From JADJRG01 sp964474905 (GTDB lineage: Bacteria; Myxococcota_A; Polyangia; Nannocystales; Nannocystaceae), in contig CAYYUP010000023.1 in NCBI GenBank assembly GCA_964474905.1, positions 1 through 64,000 on the forward strand: a DNA stretch of 64,000 nt, written 5' to 3'. Under the pieces are notes generated by a model. That model was not told the origin of the DNA and made no database searches. It saw only the letters and a list, made by a program, of their open reading frames with translations. The translations under genes and the position numbers were made by a program. Below, in pieces: positions 17,379 through 25,236 of this stretch (position 1 is the stretch's first letter; each line of letters begins with the position of its first letter).

Positions 17379-18968
17379 TCAAGCGCTGAGCGCCGCGCGC
17401 ACGACATCGACGGCCTCGGCGATGCTGATCCGCTCCTGTCGACGATCGTCGCGATAGCGGATCGTCACAGTATCGTCGCTCAATGTCTGGGTATCGACAG
17501 TCAAACAATAGGGAGTGCCGACCTCGTCATGACGCGCGTAACGCTTGCCGATGGAGTGCTGCTCGTCGTACTTGGCGTTGATCCCGGCTTCGAGAAAACG
17601 GCGAGCGATCGCCCGCCCGACCTCGGGCATGCCGTCCTTCTTGACCAGGGGCAAAATCGCGGCCTTGATCGGCGCTAGGCGGGGGTGGAGGCGCAATACG
17701 GTGCGCCCGCCCTTGCCCTGGGCGTCGGCCGGCTCCTCGTCGTAGGCGTCGCAAAGCACCGCCAATACGCCCCGAGTCGCGCCCGCGGCGGGCTCGATCA
17801 CATGCGGCAGGTAGCGCCAGCCCTTTTTGCCAGTCTCGGGGTTGGTCGCCTCGGGATCGAAGTAATGCAGCTTTTTACCCGAGCCCTCGGAGTGGGCCTT
17901 GAGGTCGTAATCCGTACGACTGGCCAGGCCCTCGAGTTCGTCCCAGCCCCAGGGAAAGCGGTATTCGACATCCCAGCAACCGTCGGAGTAGTGGGCGAGT
18001 TCGTCGGGTTCGTGGGCGCGCAGACGCAGGTTGTCCGCCTTTAGCCCGAGACCCTGCCACCACGCCATGCGCGTGTCTTTCCAGATCTCCAGGTACTTCG
18101 GGCCCTCGCCGGGCTGGACAAAGTACTCGCACTCCATCTGCTCAAACTCGCAGGAGCGGAAGATAAAATGCTCAACCGTAACCTCGTTGCGGAAGCTCTT
18201 GCCCATCTGGGCGATGCCAAAGGGGATCTTCATCGACATGCTCTGCTGCACATTGAGGAAGTTGACGAACATCGCCTGGGCGGTCTCGGGGCGGAGGTAG
18301 ACCGCGCTGGAGGCGAGCGTCGACTCGACCTTGGCCCGGATCTCGGTGTCGCTGGCCTGCTCGCCCAGGCCCTCGCGGATCGTCTGGATAAGCTCTGCAA
18401 TCCGATCGACGGGGCCGAGCGAGGTCCGAAACATCAGGTTGAATTGGCGCTCGTCGCTGAGGTAAGGCGATCCGCAATTCGGGCAAATATAGCCGCAGGT
18501 GCCGGCCACAGCCCCAGAGAGCGTCGACTTGCTGCGCGTCAGCTCGGCGCTGATACCCGCGTCGTTTTGCAGGCGAACGAGCGCCGCCTTGGCCCGGCCC
18601 TTGTCGGCGAGTTTTATCGGCGCCGGCTCGCCCTCGGCCAAACGCGGCGCCTTGTCGGCCCTAAAGCGCTCGCCACAGACCCGGCAGTCGACCAGCGGAT
18701 CGCTAAAGCCAGCGAGGTGCCCAGATGCCCGCCAGACGTCGGAGTGCATCATGATCGAGGCGTCTAGGCCGACGATGTCCTCGCGGCTGTGCACCATCGC
18801 CCGCCACCACTCGTTCATCAGGTTGCGCTTGAGCTCGACGCCCATCGGCCCGTAGTCGTAGGAGGAGCGCAGACCGCCGTAGATCTCAGAACTCTGAAAG
18901 ATAAAACCCCGGCGCTTGCACAGGGAGACGATCTTCGACATCAGGTCAGGTTCACTCGCGACGGCCAT
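17379..18968 (-). CDS. glyQS: Glycyl-tRNA synthetase, single-chain alpha2 type
   Basis: Charges tRNA-Gly with glycine. The 529-aa class II enzyme starts in the typical way (IVSLCKRRGF, then YDYGPMG), has an insertion with CRVC and CPNC pairs that may bind zinc, a motif 2 core (GKSFRNE, CEFEQME), and a C-terminal anticodon-binding domain. It is the homodimeric type rather than the alpha2beta2 type. GTG at 18986 and ATG at 18968 are both possible starts; the ATG matches the family better, though no ribosome binding site is visible. The HFIFRSCEFEQ reading in motif 2 is normal for bacterial members. Confidence 0.95.
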   Translation of the reverse strand: MAVASEPDLMSKIVSLCKRRGFIFQSSEIYGGLRSSYDYGPMGVELKRNLMNEWWRAMVHSREDIVGLDASIMMHSDVWRASGHLAGFSDPLVDCRVCGERFRADKAPRLAEGEPAPIKLADKGRAKAALVRLQNDAGISAELTRSKSTLSGAVAGTCGYICPNCGSPYLSDERQFNLMFRTSLGPVDRIAELIQTIREGLGEQASDTEIRAKVESTLASSAVYLRPETAQAMFVNFLNVQQSMSMKIPFGIAQMGKSFRNEVTVEHFIFRSCEFEQMECEYFVQPGEGPKYLEIWKDTRMAWWQGLGLKADNLRLRAHEPDELAHYSDGCWDVEYRFPWGWDELEGLASRTDYDLKAHSEGSGKKLHYFDPEATNPETGKKGWRYLPHVIEPAAGATRGVLAVLCDAYDEEPADAQGKGGRTVLRLHPRLAPIKAAILPLVKKDGMPEVGRAIARRFLEAGINAKYDEQHSIGKRYARHDEVGTPYCLTVDTQTLSDDTVTIRYRDDRRQERISIAEAVDVVRAALSA

Positions 18969-19070
18969 GGGCGGGAGGTGTAGCACCGGCCGCCGATCGG
19001 TTGAAAGCGAGGCATCTCACAAAAAAGCCCCCCCCCGGCGCGAGAGGACCTGCCAAAGGCCGACCCAGCG

Positions 19071-19097
19071 CCCCTTGCTGACCCTTGCTGACCCTTA
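19071..19097. repeat. Short tandem CTTGCTGACC-type repeat
   Basis: Two to three head-to-tail copies of a 10-base unit (CCTTGCTGAC, the last copy diverged) in the gap between the ABC exporter and glyQS, next to the heptamer array at 19108. Confidence 0.6.
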
Positions 19098-19107
19098 CCG
19101 CGTCATT

Positions 19108-19150
19108 CGTCGTCCGTCGTCCGTCGTCCGTTGGTCCGTCGTCCGTTGTC
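19108..19150. repeat. Heptanucleotide tandem repeat, CGTCGTC units
   Basis: Three perfect copies of CGTCGTC (19108-19128), an 8-base variant, another perfect copy (19137-19143) and a variant copy that runs into the stop codon of the ABC exporter. The array fills the spacer between that gene and glyQS. It resembles in period, but not in sequence, the array at 141-168. Confidence 0.8.
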
Positions 19151-20969
19151 AGTCGTCGGTGACCGCGAGTGTCGCCTGGCGAGCGACCAAGCGGGAGTAA
19201 GTGCCGGCCATCGCCAACAGCTCGCTGTGCTTGCCGCTCTCGACGATCTCGCCGTGGTCGAGCACGACGATCCGCGAAGCGTCGCGGATCGTGCTCAGGC
19301 GGTGGGCGATGACGACAGTGGTGCGCCCGCTCTGCAGGGCCTCCAATGCCTCTTGGACCAGGTGTTCGCTCTCGCTGTCGAGGGCCGAGGTCGCTTCGTC
19401 GAGGATCAGGATCGCCGGATCGCGGAGGATCGCCCGGGCAATCGAAACCCGCTGCCGCTGACCGCCGCTCAGCTTGACGCCGCGCTCGCCCACCAGGGTC
19501 TCGTAGCCCTCGGGAAACTCGCGGATAAACGTGTCTGCGTTCGCAGCCTTTGCAGCGACGACAATTTCGTCATCACTGGCATCTAGACGACCGTAACGGA
19601 TGTTTTCGAGGATCGATCCAGAGAAGAGCACCGGATCCTGAGAGACCAACGCCATCGCCCCGCGCAGGTCGGCGACCCGGAGGTCGCGGATGTCGTGGCC
19701 GTCGATGACGATCGCGCCGGAGCTCGGTTCCCAAAAGCGCAGGAGCAGGCGGCCGAGCGTGGTTTTTCCGGAGCCGCTGGGCCCCACAAGAGCGCAGACC
19801 TGACCTGCCCGGATCGACAGGTCGATGTTGCGGAGCACCGGCACCTCGCGATCGCCGTAGGTAAAGGAGACGCCGCGAAATTCGATGTTGCCGCGCAGCT
19901 CGGTGAACGCCTCGGGCTCCTTGGGATCGTCGATCTCACGCTCGTGATCGAGGATCTCAAAGATCCGCTCGGTCGCGCCGAGGGTGGATTGCAGGCCACT
20001 AAAAAGCTCGGAGAGCGAGCCGACCGCGCCCGCAACCATCATCGTGTAGAGCAGAAAAGAGATCAGCTGGCCGGGCTCGATCTCGTGGTTGACGACCATG
20101 TTGCCGCCCAACCAAAAAATGCCCGCGATCGCCGAAAAGGCGACAAAGGAGGCCACCGCAGCGAACCACGAGCGGGCGAGAGCACGGCGCACAAAAAGCC
20201 CGAAGGTCAGCTGGATTTCGGAGCTGTAGCGCTCGACCTCGAAGTCTTCGCGGGTAAAGGCCTGCACGGTCTCGATCGCCGCCAGGCCCTCCTGGAGACC
20301 GCCGGTCGCCCGCGCCAGCGCGTCTTGGGCGAGGCGACTGAGCTTGCGGATGATCCGACTCCAGATGCCCGCGGCGATCACCAACGCCGGCACCACCAAA
20401 AGCATGACCCCGGTCAGGAAGGGGTTTTGCAAAAGCAGGATGATGATGCCGCCCACCAACGTCAGCAGGTTGCGAAGCGCGATGCTCAAATCCTGGCCGA
20501 CCGTATTTTGCAGCCGGGTGACGTCGTCGCCCAGACGCGACAGCAGCTCGCCTGTGCGATTGGCGTGAAAGAAGCGCTGCGACATCGCCACCAGATGGCG
20601 AAAGATGTCGATGCGAATGTCGGCGACAACCCGCTCGCCGATCCAGGTCATCAGGTAGTGGCGGAAGAACACAAAGACCGACTGGCCGATAAACACCGCC
20701 ACCAAGATCAGCGTATTTTTGTTGATCGATGCCAGCGCACCTGCGGCCTCGTCGGAGTTCAAACCGGTGAAGGCCGAGTTCGACAACTCGCCAAAGAAGT
20801 AGGGATAGACGAGCCCGAGCGCAGAGCCGCACGCGAGGCAAAAAAGCGCCGCCACCAGGCGCCAGCGGTAGGGACGGGCGTAGCGAAAGAGCCGCTTTAG
20901 CCGCGGCCAAGCGCGGACGCGATCGACCTTCTCGGGGGCGTCTTTGGCCTCGGGGGCGGGATCAGCCAT
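19149..20969 (-). CDS. ABC exporter, fused membrane and ATPase domains (MsbA-like)
   Basis: A half-transporter of 606 aa that should act as a homodimer to export a lipid, peptide or drug across the inner membrane. About six transmembrane helices fill residues ~35-330. The ATPase domain has Walker A GPSGSGKTT, Q-loop SQDPVLFSG, signature LSGGQRQR, Walker B ILILDEATSALD and the switch His in VIAHRLST. All catalytic residues are present. The ATG at 20969 gives a polar N-terminal stretch before the first helix. Substrate is not predictable. Upstream lies a cluster of GTGGCTAC repeats that may be an operator. Confidence 0.92.
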   Translation of the reverse strand: MADPAPEAKDAPEKVDRVRAWPRLKRLFRYARPYRWRLVAALFCLACGSALGLVYPYFFGELSNSAFTGLNSDEAAGALASINKNTLILVAVFIGQSVFVFFRHYLMTWIGERVVADIRIDIFRHLVAMSQRFFHANRTGELLSRLGDDVTRLQNTVGQDLSIALRNLLTLVGGIIILLLQNPFLTGVMLLVVPALVIAAGIWSRIIRKLSRLAQDALARATGGLQEGLAAIETVQAFTREDFEVERYSSEIQLTFGLFVRRALARSWFAAVASFVAFSAIAGIFWLGGNMVVNHEIEPGQLISFLLYTMMVAGAVGSLSELFSGLQSTLGATERIFEILDHEREIDDPKEPEAFTELRGNIEFRGVSFTYGDREVPVLRNIDLSIRAGQVCALVGPSGSGKTTLGRLLLRFWEPSSGAIVIDGHDIRDLRVADLRGAMALVSQDPVLFSGSILENIRYGRLDASDDEIVVAAKAANADTFIREFPEGYETLVGERGVKLSGGQRQRVSIARAILRDPAILILDEATSALDSESEHLVQEALEALQSGRTTVVIAHRLSTIRDASRIVVLDHGEIVESGKHSELLAMAGTYSRLVARQATLAVTDD

Positions 20970-20991
20970 AGGCGGCGCAAGCTAGCACGGA

Positions 20992-21029
20992 GTGGCTACA
21001 AGGCTTGCTGTGGCTACCCCTGTAGCCAC
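20992..21029. promoter_or_regulatory. GTGGCTAC direct/inverted repeats, possible operator
   Basis: The octamer GTGGCTAC occurs at 20992-20999 and 21010-21017, and its exact inverse at 21022-21029. The last two form an 8-bp stem with loop CCCT. The cluster sits 23-60 bases upstream of the ABC exporter start and upstream of the divergent small gene at 21135, where an operator would be expected. No T tract follows, so a terminator is less likely. Confidence 0.45.
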
Positions 21030-21134
21030 CCCTCCGGGATCGAGCGATTTTTAAAAAGCATTCGATCTCATGCACATACCGAAAAATTAAAGATGGCACA
21101 TCGATCGCATTGACCGGTGGCAGGAGAACACACC

Positions 21135-21284
21135 ATGACCGTCCTCGCCTTCGCCGCCCTCTTCTGTTGCATCGTTCCCGCCCTCTCGGCGACTGTCGGC
21201 GGACTCATCGACGACGCCCGGAGCCACACGCTCCGTCGCGAAGTCACGCGGGCCTTCGCCGGAGTTCCGGCGCGCTCGAAGTAA
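21135..21284 (+). CDS. Small hydrophobic-leader protein, 49 aa
   Basis: A short open frame with an ATG at 21135 preceded by AGGAG (21122-21126) at good spacing. The first ~22 residues are strongly hydrophobic (VLAFAALFCC, then IVPALSA), fitting a membrane anchor or signal peptide. The rest is basic and polar, ending ARSK. It is divergent from the ABC exporter and 81 bases before the next gene. I recognise no family; it may be a small membrane protein. Confidence 0.45.
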   Translation: MTVLAFAALFCCIVPALSATVGGLIDDARSHTLRREVTRAFAGVPARSK

Positions 21285-21365
21285 CCCACCCTCGACCGAC
21301 ATAGGTATGCCCACGGACATGCCTGCGTCGCAGAGCACGGCGGCCGCTACAATCCAGCGGCCGCC

Positions 21366-22151
21366 ATGCCCACCCCGATCGCACTCGCCCTCGTCCTCAC
21401 CTGGGCGACTGCCGCTCCCACTCCCACAACTCCAGCGAACGCCGCCAAGCAACCCGTCGAAGGGCCTGAGCGATCGCTCTCACCGGCGGCGCGAAGCCTC
21501 GGCGAGACCCTCGATCCGGCTTTTTTTCAGCGACGACGTCGAGGCGCGATCGCCCTGCTCGTCGCTGCCGGTGCCGCCGGAACCCTCGCGTTCGGACTGC
21601 GCGGGCTCAAGTTTTGGATCGTGCAAAGTCGCTGTGCCCCGAACCCCGGGGTCGACGACGGCTCGCTACCGATGAGCACATCCTGCCCGCGAAAAATCTC
21701 GCTGCAGCTGCTCTCCAGCGCCACTTCGAGCACTAACACCGGGCTCTTCGCGCTCACCGTCGAGGGCAGCCGCAAGCTCGGCCGACTGCGCGCCGATCGT
21801 CAGCACCATGGACTCGCAGGACCACTCCGCGCCAAGCGTCGGATGGCGATCACCATGCCGCTCGCCTACTTCTCGGCGATCAGCGTGCTCAGCCTCGGTT
21901 TCCTGATCTTCTACGACAACGCCACCACACCGACCGGCACCCAATTCCTCGAACCGCCAACGCGTCAGCCGGCCTTTGATCCGCTGCTGCACTTCGGCGC
22001 GCAGACGATGATGACCGCGACAGCCCTGAGCCTTGGTGCTTACCTGCACGCCCGCGCCTACTCCAAACGCGCCGACGATCTCGAGCTGACGCCGCTCGCC
22101 GGTGTGCTGCCACATGGCGGCGCAACCCTGGGTCTGGGCGGCCGCTTCTAG
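21366..22151 (+). CDS. Hypothetical membrane protein with C-terminal LGGRF tail
   Basis: No family recognised. The 261-aa product has an N-terminal signal-like stretch (IALALVLTWATAA), then three hydrophobic segments at about residues 60-80, 163-184 and 210-230. The C-terminus, ATLGLGGRF, ends in Phe after alternating hydrophobic residues. Two other proteins here end alike: YRF at 50467 and GRF in the partial gene at 63906. A terminal aromatic residue is a hallmark of outer-membrane insertion signals, but the helical segments argue against a plain beta-barrel. No strong ribosome binding site is visible. Confidence 0.6.
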   Translation: MPTPIALALVLTWATAAPTPTTPANAAKQPVEGPERSLSPAARSLGETLDPAFFQRRRRGAIALLVAAGAAGTLAFGLRGLKFWIVQSRCAPNPGVDDGSLPMSTSCPRKISLQLLSSATSSTNTGLFALTVEGSRKLGRLRADRQHHGLAGPLRAKRRMAITMPLAYFSAISVLSLGFLIFYDNATTPTGTQFLEPPTRQPAFDPLLHFGAQTMMTATALSLGAYLHARAYSKRADDLELTPLAGVLPHGGATLGLGGRF

Positions 22152-22153
22152 AT

Positions 22154-22192
22154 CCCGCTTCTCGTTCCCGCTTCTCGTTCCCGCTTCTCGTT
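22154..22192. repeat. 13-bp tandem repeat, 3 copies
   Basis: Three perfect copies of CCCGCTTCTCGTT followed by a partial fourth (CCCGCT). The array begins three bases after the stop codon of the preceding gene and ends before the terminator at 22207. Confidence 0.85.
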
Positions 22193-22206
22193 CCCGCTGC
22201 AAACCC

Positions 22207-22254
22207 TAAAAAAATGCCCTCGTCAGCACGAGCAAAACTCGATGCAGCGAGGGC
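22207..22254 (-). terminator. Intrinsic terminator of the CBS-domain gene
   Basis: On the minus strand a stem (22254-22248 with 22222-22216, GCCCTCG/CGAGGGC), with further pairing inside its loop (CGAG/CTCG), is followed by seven T residues (22214-22208). It lies 24 bases past the CBS gene stop. Confidence 0.8.
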
Positions 22255-22277
22255 GGGCGCAGGCCTAGGGACTGGCG

Positions 22278-22697
22278 TTAGTACTGGGCGAGCAGGTGAC
22301 GGATAAGATCCGTCGTCGTCACAACGCCCTTCAGATCGCCAGCTGCGTCGACGATCGGGATGCAGTGGAAGGCGCCATTCGCCAGAGTCTCGGCGACCTC
22401 TCGGATCGTCGTGTCTGGCGTCGCGGTGACGATGTCCTCGACCATCACCTGGGTGATCGTCAGCGTATCTAAGAGCGCATCGACGGTCCGCGTGTCCTGA
22501 GCGAACGCATCTCCGTAGCTCACACGCAGGAGATCGTTGGTGCTGATGAGCCCGACAAACTTCGAACCGCGGACCACCGGCACATGATGGATGTTGTGCT
22601 CACGCAGCAGCGCCCGCGCGTCCGAAGGCTTCTGCTTCTCGTGAACAGTCAGCGGCTCAGAGGTCATCAAGTGAGAAACTTTCTCGCTTCGCTTCAT
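22278..22697 (-). CDS. Tandem CBS-domain protein
   Basis: A stand-alone pair of CBS domains (139 aa), the usual Bateman module that binds adenine nucleotides and acts as an energy or ligand sensor. Each half shows the pattern of a conserved position such as HHVPVV or HCIPIV followed by GLIS or GVVT and a T-x-D-L motif. No enzyme domain is attached, so it must act on a partner in trans. The chosen ATG at 22697 is not well supported by a ribosome binding site; an upstream ATG at 22727 would add ten residues. It has its own terminator. Confidence 0.85.
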   Translation of the reverse strand: MKRSEKVSHLMTSEPLTVHEKQKPSDARALLREHNIHHVPVVRGSKFVGLISTNDLLRVSYGDAFAQDTRTVDALLDTLTITQVMVEDIVTATPDTTIREVAETLANGAFHCIPIVDAAGDLKGVVTTTDLIRHLLAQY

Positions 22698-22776
22698 GGG
22701 TCGGTTGTAGCCGGCGAGGCCCTTCATCGTTCGCGCAGGTTTTGCACAAAGCCCTCTATCTCTCCACAGAACACTG

Positions 22777-24011
22777 TTAGTGATAGAGTTCAGCGCCACG
22801 GGTGCCGACCACAACACGCACGTTCCGGGCACCATCGAGCTCACTGACGTAGATCGAACAGGGATCGTAGGCGGGGCCACGACCGAAGGCCAAGCTCGCC
22901 GGATGCACGACGTCGGCGGTGACAAGCTCGCCCTCGACAACCTCCTCAGAGCCACCGTCGACCCGCCAGATCTCGCTCTTGAGATTGGCCGCGACGTAGA
23001 CCCGATTGTCGACATCGACCGCGATTCCGTCGGGCGTCGAACCGAGACCGAGATGCAGGATCTCGCGAGCGCTGGCTTCGATCGGCATGCCCTCTCCGTC
23101 GACATCGAAGCGGGTGAGCTGGCCGTCGACAGTGAACGTCGAGGCGACATAAAACGACGTGCCATCGGGACTAAAAGCCATGCCATTTGGCGAGGGCACG
23201 TCCTCGATGACAACGCTCAGCTGGCCGCTCTGCGTGACCCGAAAGACCCGGGTACCAAAATCATCCGAGATCAATGCACTGCCATCCGCGGCGATCGTCA
23301 CAAAGTTCGGGCTGTCGATGCCGTCGACCAAAAAGCTCGCTTCACCCGCTGGCGTCACCGTGTAGATCGCTCCGTCGGGCTGCTTAATGGCGCCGAAAGA
23401 GGCGACCACCAGGTCATCCGCAGCCCACGGCGCGAGGCCTACCGCATCGGGCACCTTCGCGAATTCGCTGGCCTGCCCGTCGCTGCTGATCTGCCAGACA
23501 ACGCCCTTTGCGGTCACGTAAAGGAGCCCGTCGCCGCCAAAGGCGACACCTTCACTACCGCCCTTGAATCCCTCGTAGAGCACCTCAAACGCGCCGACCT
23601 CGAGGTCGCTCCAACAGGCGAAGGGGTCGCCGCCGGTTTCAGTTCCGGTTTCAGTTCCGGTTTCAGTTCCGGTTTCAGTTCCGGTCCCGGTTTCGGTTCC
23701 AGTCGCGGTCGCGCTGGTCGAAGATGTCGACGAGCCCGAGCNNNNNNNNNNNNNNNNNNNNNNNNNNNNNNNNNNNNNNNNNNNNNNNNNNNNNNNNNNN
23801 NNNNNNNNNNNNNNNNNNNNNNNNNNNNNNNNNNNNNNNNNCCGGTTTCGGTTCCAGTCGCGGTCGCGCTGGTCGAAGATGTCGACGAGCCCGAGCTCGC
23901 CGGGTCTCCGTCGGTACAGGAGGCGAGCGCGAGCACAGGAACAAAAGCGAGGTGCCCTATCGTTACGAAAGATACACGCGAGGTTCGGTAGAGATGGCGT
24001 AGGCGAGTCAT
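22777..24011 (-). CDS. Beta-propeller (SMP-30/NHL-like) lipoprotein, interrupted by an assembly gap
   Basis: The ATG at 24011 begins a lipoprotein signal with lipobox LASC (Cys32). A low-complexity linker of Ser/Thr and Gly-Thr-Glu-Thr repeats leads to a six-bladed propeller, as in gluconolactonase/SMP-30 and NHL proteins (blades marked by SPNF, SPNG and TPDG turns). The 100 N at 23742-23841 appear to break the frame, but 55 bases before and after the gap are identical. Joining the two copies removes 155 bases and restores one frame of about 359 codons. It would sit on the cell surface or in the periplasm. A catalytic lactonase function is not evident. Confidence 0.75.
23633..23680. repeat. 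12-bp tandem repeat encoding Gly-Thr-Glu-Thr linker
   Basis: Four perfect copies of CCGGTTTCAGTT, followed by a diverged stretch up to 23690. On the minus strand they encode a GTET repeat in the lipoprotein linker. The neighbouring contig break suggests assembly trouble in this low-complexity stretch. Confidence 0.85.
23687..23896. other. 100-N assembly gap flanked by a 55-bp identical overlap
   Basis: The N run is exactly 100 bases (23742-23841), a conventional unknown-size gap. The 55 bases before it (23687-23741) and the 55 after it (23842-23896) are identical. Two contigs therefore end in the same sequence and were scaffolded without merging. Merging them brings the lipoprotein into a single reading frame. 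Confidence 0.9.
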
Positions 24012-24135
24012 GGAACGAAGCGGACATACTTCATGCCAGCCGCCCGCAGCAGCGCTTTGTCGAGCCTCACTTGGCGTGAGCAAGCGATGCGCGCAGCAGA
24101 GCGCCCCCACGAAGCCCTCAAGCGGCCGTTCTCAC

Positions 24136-25212
24136 ATGAGGATCGTCTCACGGCCCCATGGCCGCGCTCTCTCGCCCTCTCTCGAGCCTTGTGATCGCCT
24201 GAGCAGCCGGCTAGAACCGGTGATCGTGACGGTCCAGAAGCAGCGCTACGATATTCCTCCCTACTCCGAGGGTTGGTTTCAGGTCGGCTGGAGCGACCAA
24301 CTCGCGCCCGGCCAGCTCCGGCAGCTTCAGCACTTCGGGAGGACCTACGTTCTCTTCCGGGGCATGAACGGCAAAGCCGCAGTGCTCGACGACATCTGTC
24401 CTCATCTCGGAGCCCACATCTCCGAGGGCGGCTGCGTCAAGGGCAACGCCGTTCGCTGCCCCTACCACCATTGGGCCTTTGACGGCAGCGGCGTCTGCAC
24501 AGATATCCCCTATAGCGAAAAGATCCCGGTCAAAGCAAAGACTCCGTCCTACACGGTCGTCGAGCGCTACGGCATGATCTTTATGTATCGCAACCAAGCC
24601 GGTACCGCTCCCGACTACGACCTGCCGAGGATCGAAAACTTCGATCCAAGCGAGTACATGCCGCCGGCGACCTTCGAGTACAACGTCAACATCCACGGTC
24701 AGGACATCATGGAGAATTCCGTGGACAGCCCCCATTTTGCGGCGGTGCACGGCCACTCGATGCCTGTCAATACCTTCCGCTCTGAGGGCAGTGAGCTGTG
24801 GATCACCCAACAGGCGTCGGTCCGCCGCTTCGGTCGCACCCTCAAGTTCCGCCTCGAGTTTCACATGATCGAGCCGGGCTTTCACTACGTGTATTTCCCG
24901 GACATGCCGGGCCCCCCCGCCCACGTCTTCTCCTCGATCGTGCCAGTCAACGAGAACCGGGTGATCCACCGCCTCTCGATCCGAGTCAAAAAAACCCGCG
25001 TCAAGCTCGTCTCCCGGATCTTCCGCCGCTTCCTGCTCTGGCAGATGATCGGCACCTACCACGAGGATATGCAGATCTGGGAGAGCAAAGAGTACCTCCG
25101 CCACCCAGTGCTCTGCGACGGCGACGGCTCGATCATGAAGCTCCGCAATTGGTACAAGCACTTCTACGATCCCGAGAGCCCACGCCCCAAGCTCCAGGTC
25201 CTAAGCTCGTAG
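24136..25212 (+). CDS. Rieske non-heme iron oxygenase, KshA / DAF-36-Neverland-like
   Basis: A 358-aa oxygenase subunit with a Rieske [2Fe-2S] centre (CPH at 88-90 and CPYH at 108-111) and a mononuclear iron site in DSPHFAAVH (Asp197, His200, His205). The Asn/Asp-x2-His-x4-His spacing with HFxxVH is typical of the steroid-acting branch: 3-ketosteroid 9-alpha-hydroxylase and the cholesterol 7-desaturases. The substrate is therefore plausibly a sterol, which is inference. It needs an external reductase, not found nearby. The start is uncertain: ATG at 24136, or GTG at 24220 nearer the conserved YDIPPYSEGW block. Confidence 0.8.
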   Translation: MRIVSRPHGRALSPSLEPCDRLSSRLEPVIVTVQKQRYDIPPYSEGWFQVGWSDQLAPGQLRQLQHFGRTYVLFRGMNGKAAVLDDICPHLGAHISEGGCVKGNAVRCPYHHWAFDGSGVCTDIPYSEKIPVKAKTPSYTVVERYGMIFMYRNQAGTAPDYDLPRIENFDPSEYMPPATFEYNVNIHGQDIMENSVDSPHFAAVHGHSMPVNTFRSEGSELWITQQASVRRFGRTLKFRLEFHMIEPGFHYVYFPDMPGPPAHVFSSIVPVNENRVIHRLSIRVKKTRVKLVSRIFRRFLLWQMIGTYHEDMQIWESKEYLRHPVLCDGDGSIMKLRNWYKHFYDPESPRPKLQVLSS

Positions 25213-25236
25213 CCGGATCGCACAAAACGCGCGCAG

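Noticed and set aside
19695..20900. 401-aa plus-strand frame opposite the ABC exporter
   Set aside because: It is a shadow of a gene with complete Walker and signature motifs, and resembles no family.
22780..23991. Long plus-strand open frame opposite the propeller lipoprotein
   Set aside because: It is a mirror frame of GC-rich coding DNA that crosses the N gap. The minus strand has the signal peptide, lipobox and propeller blades.
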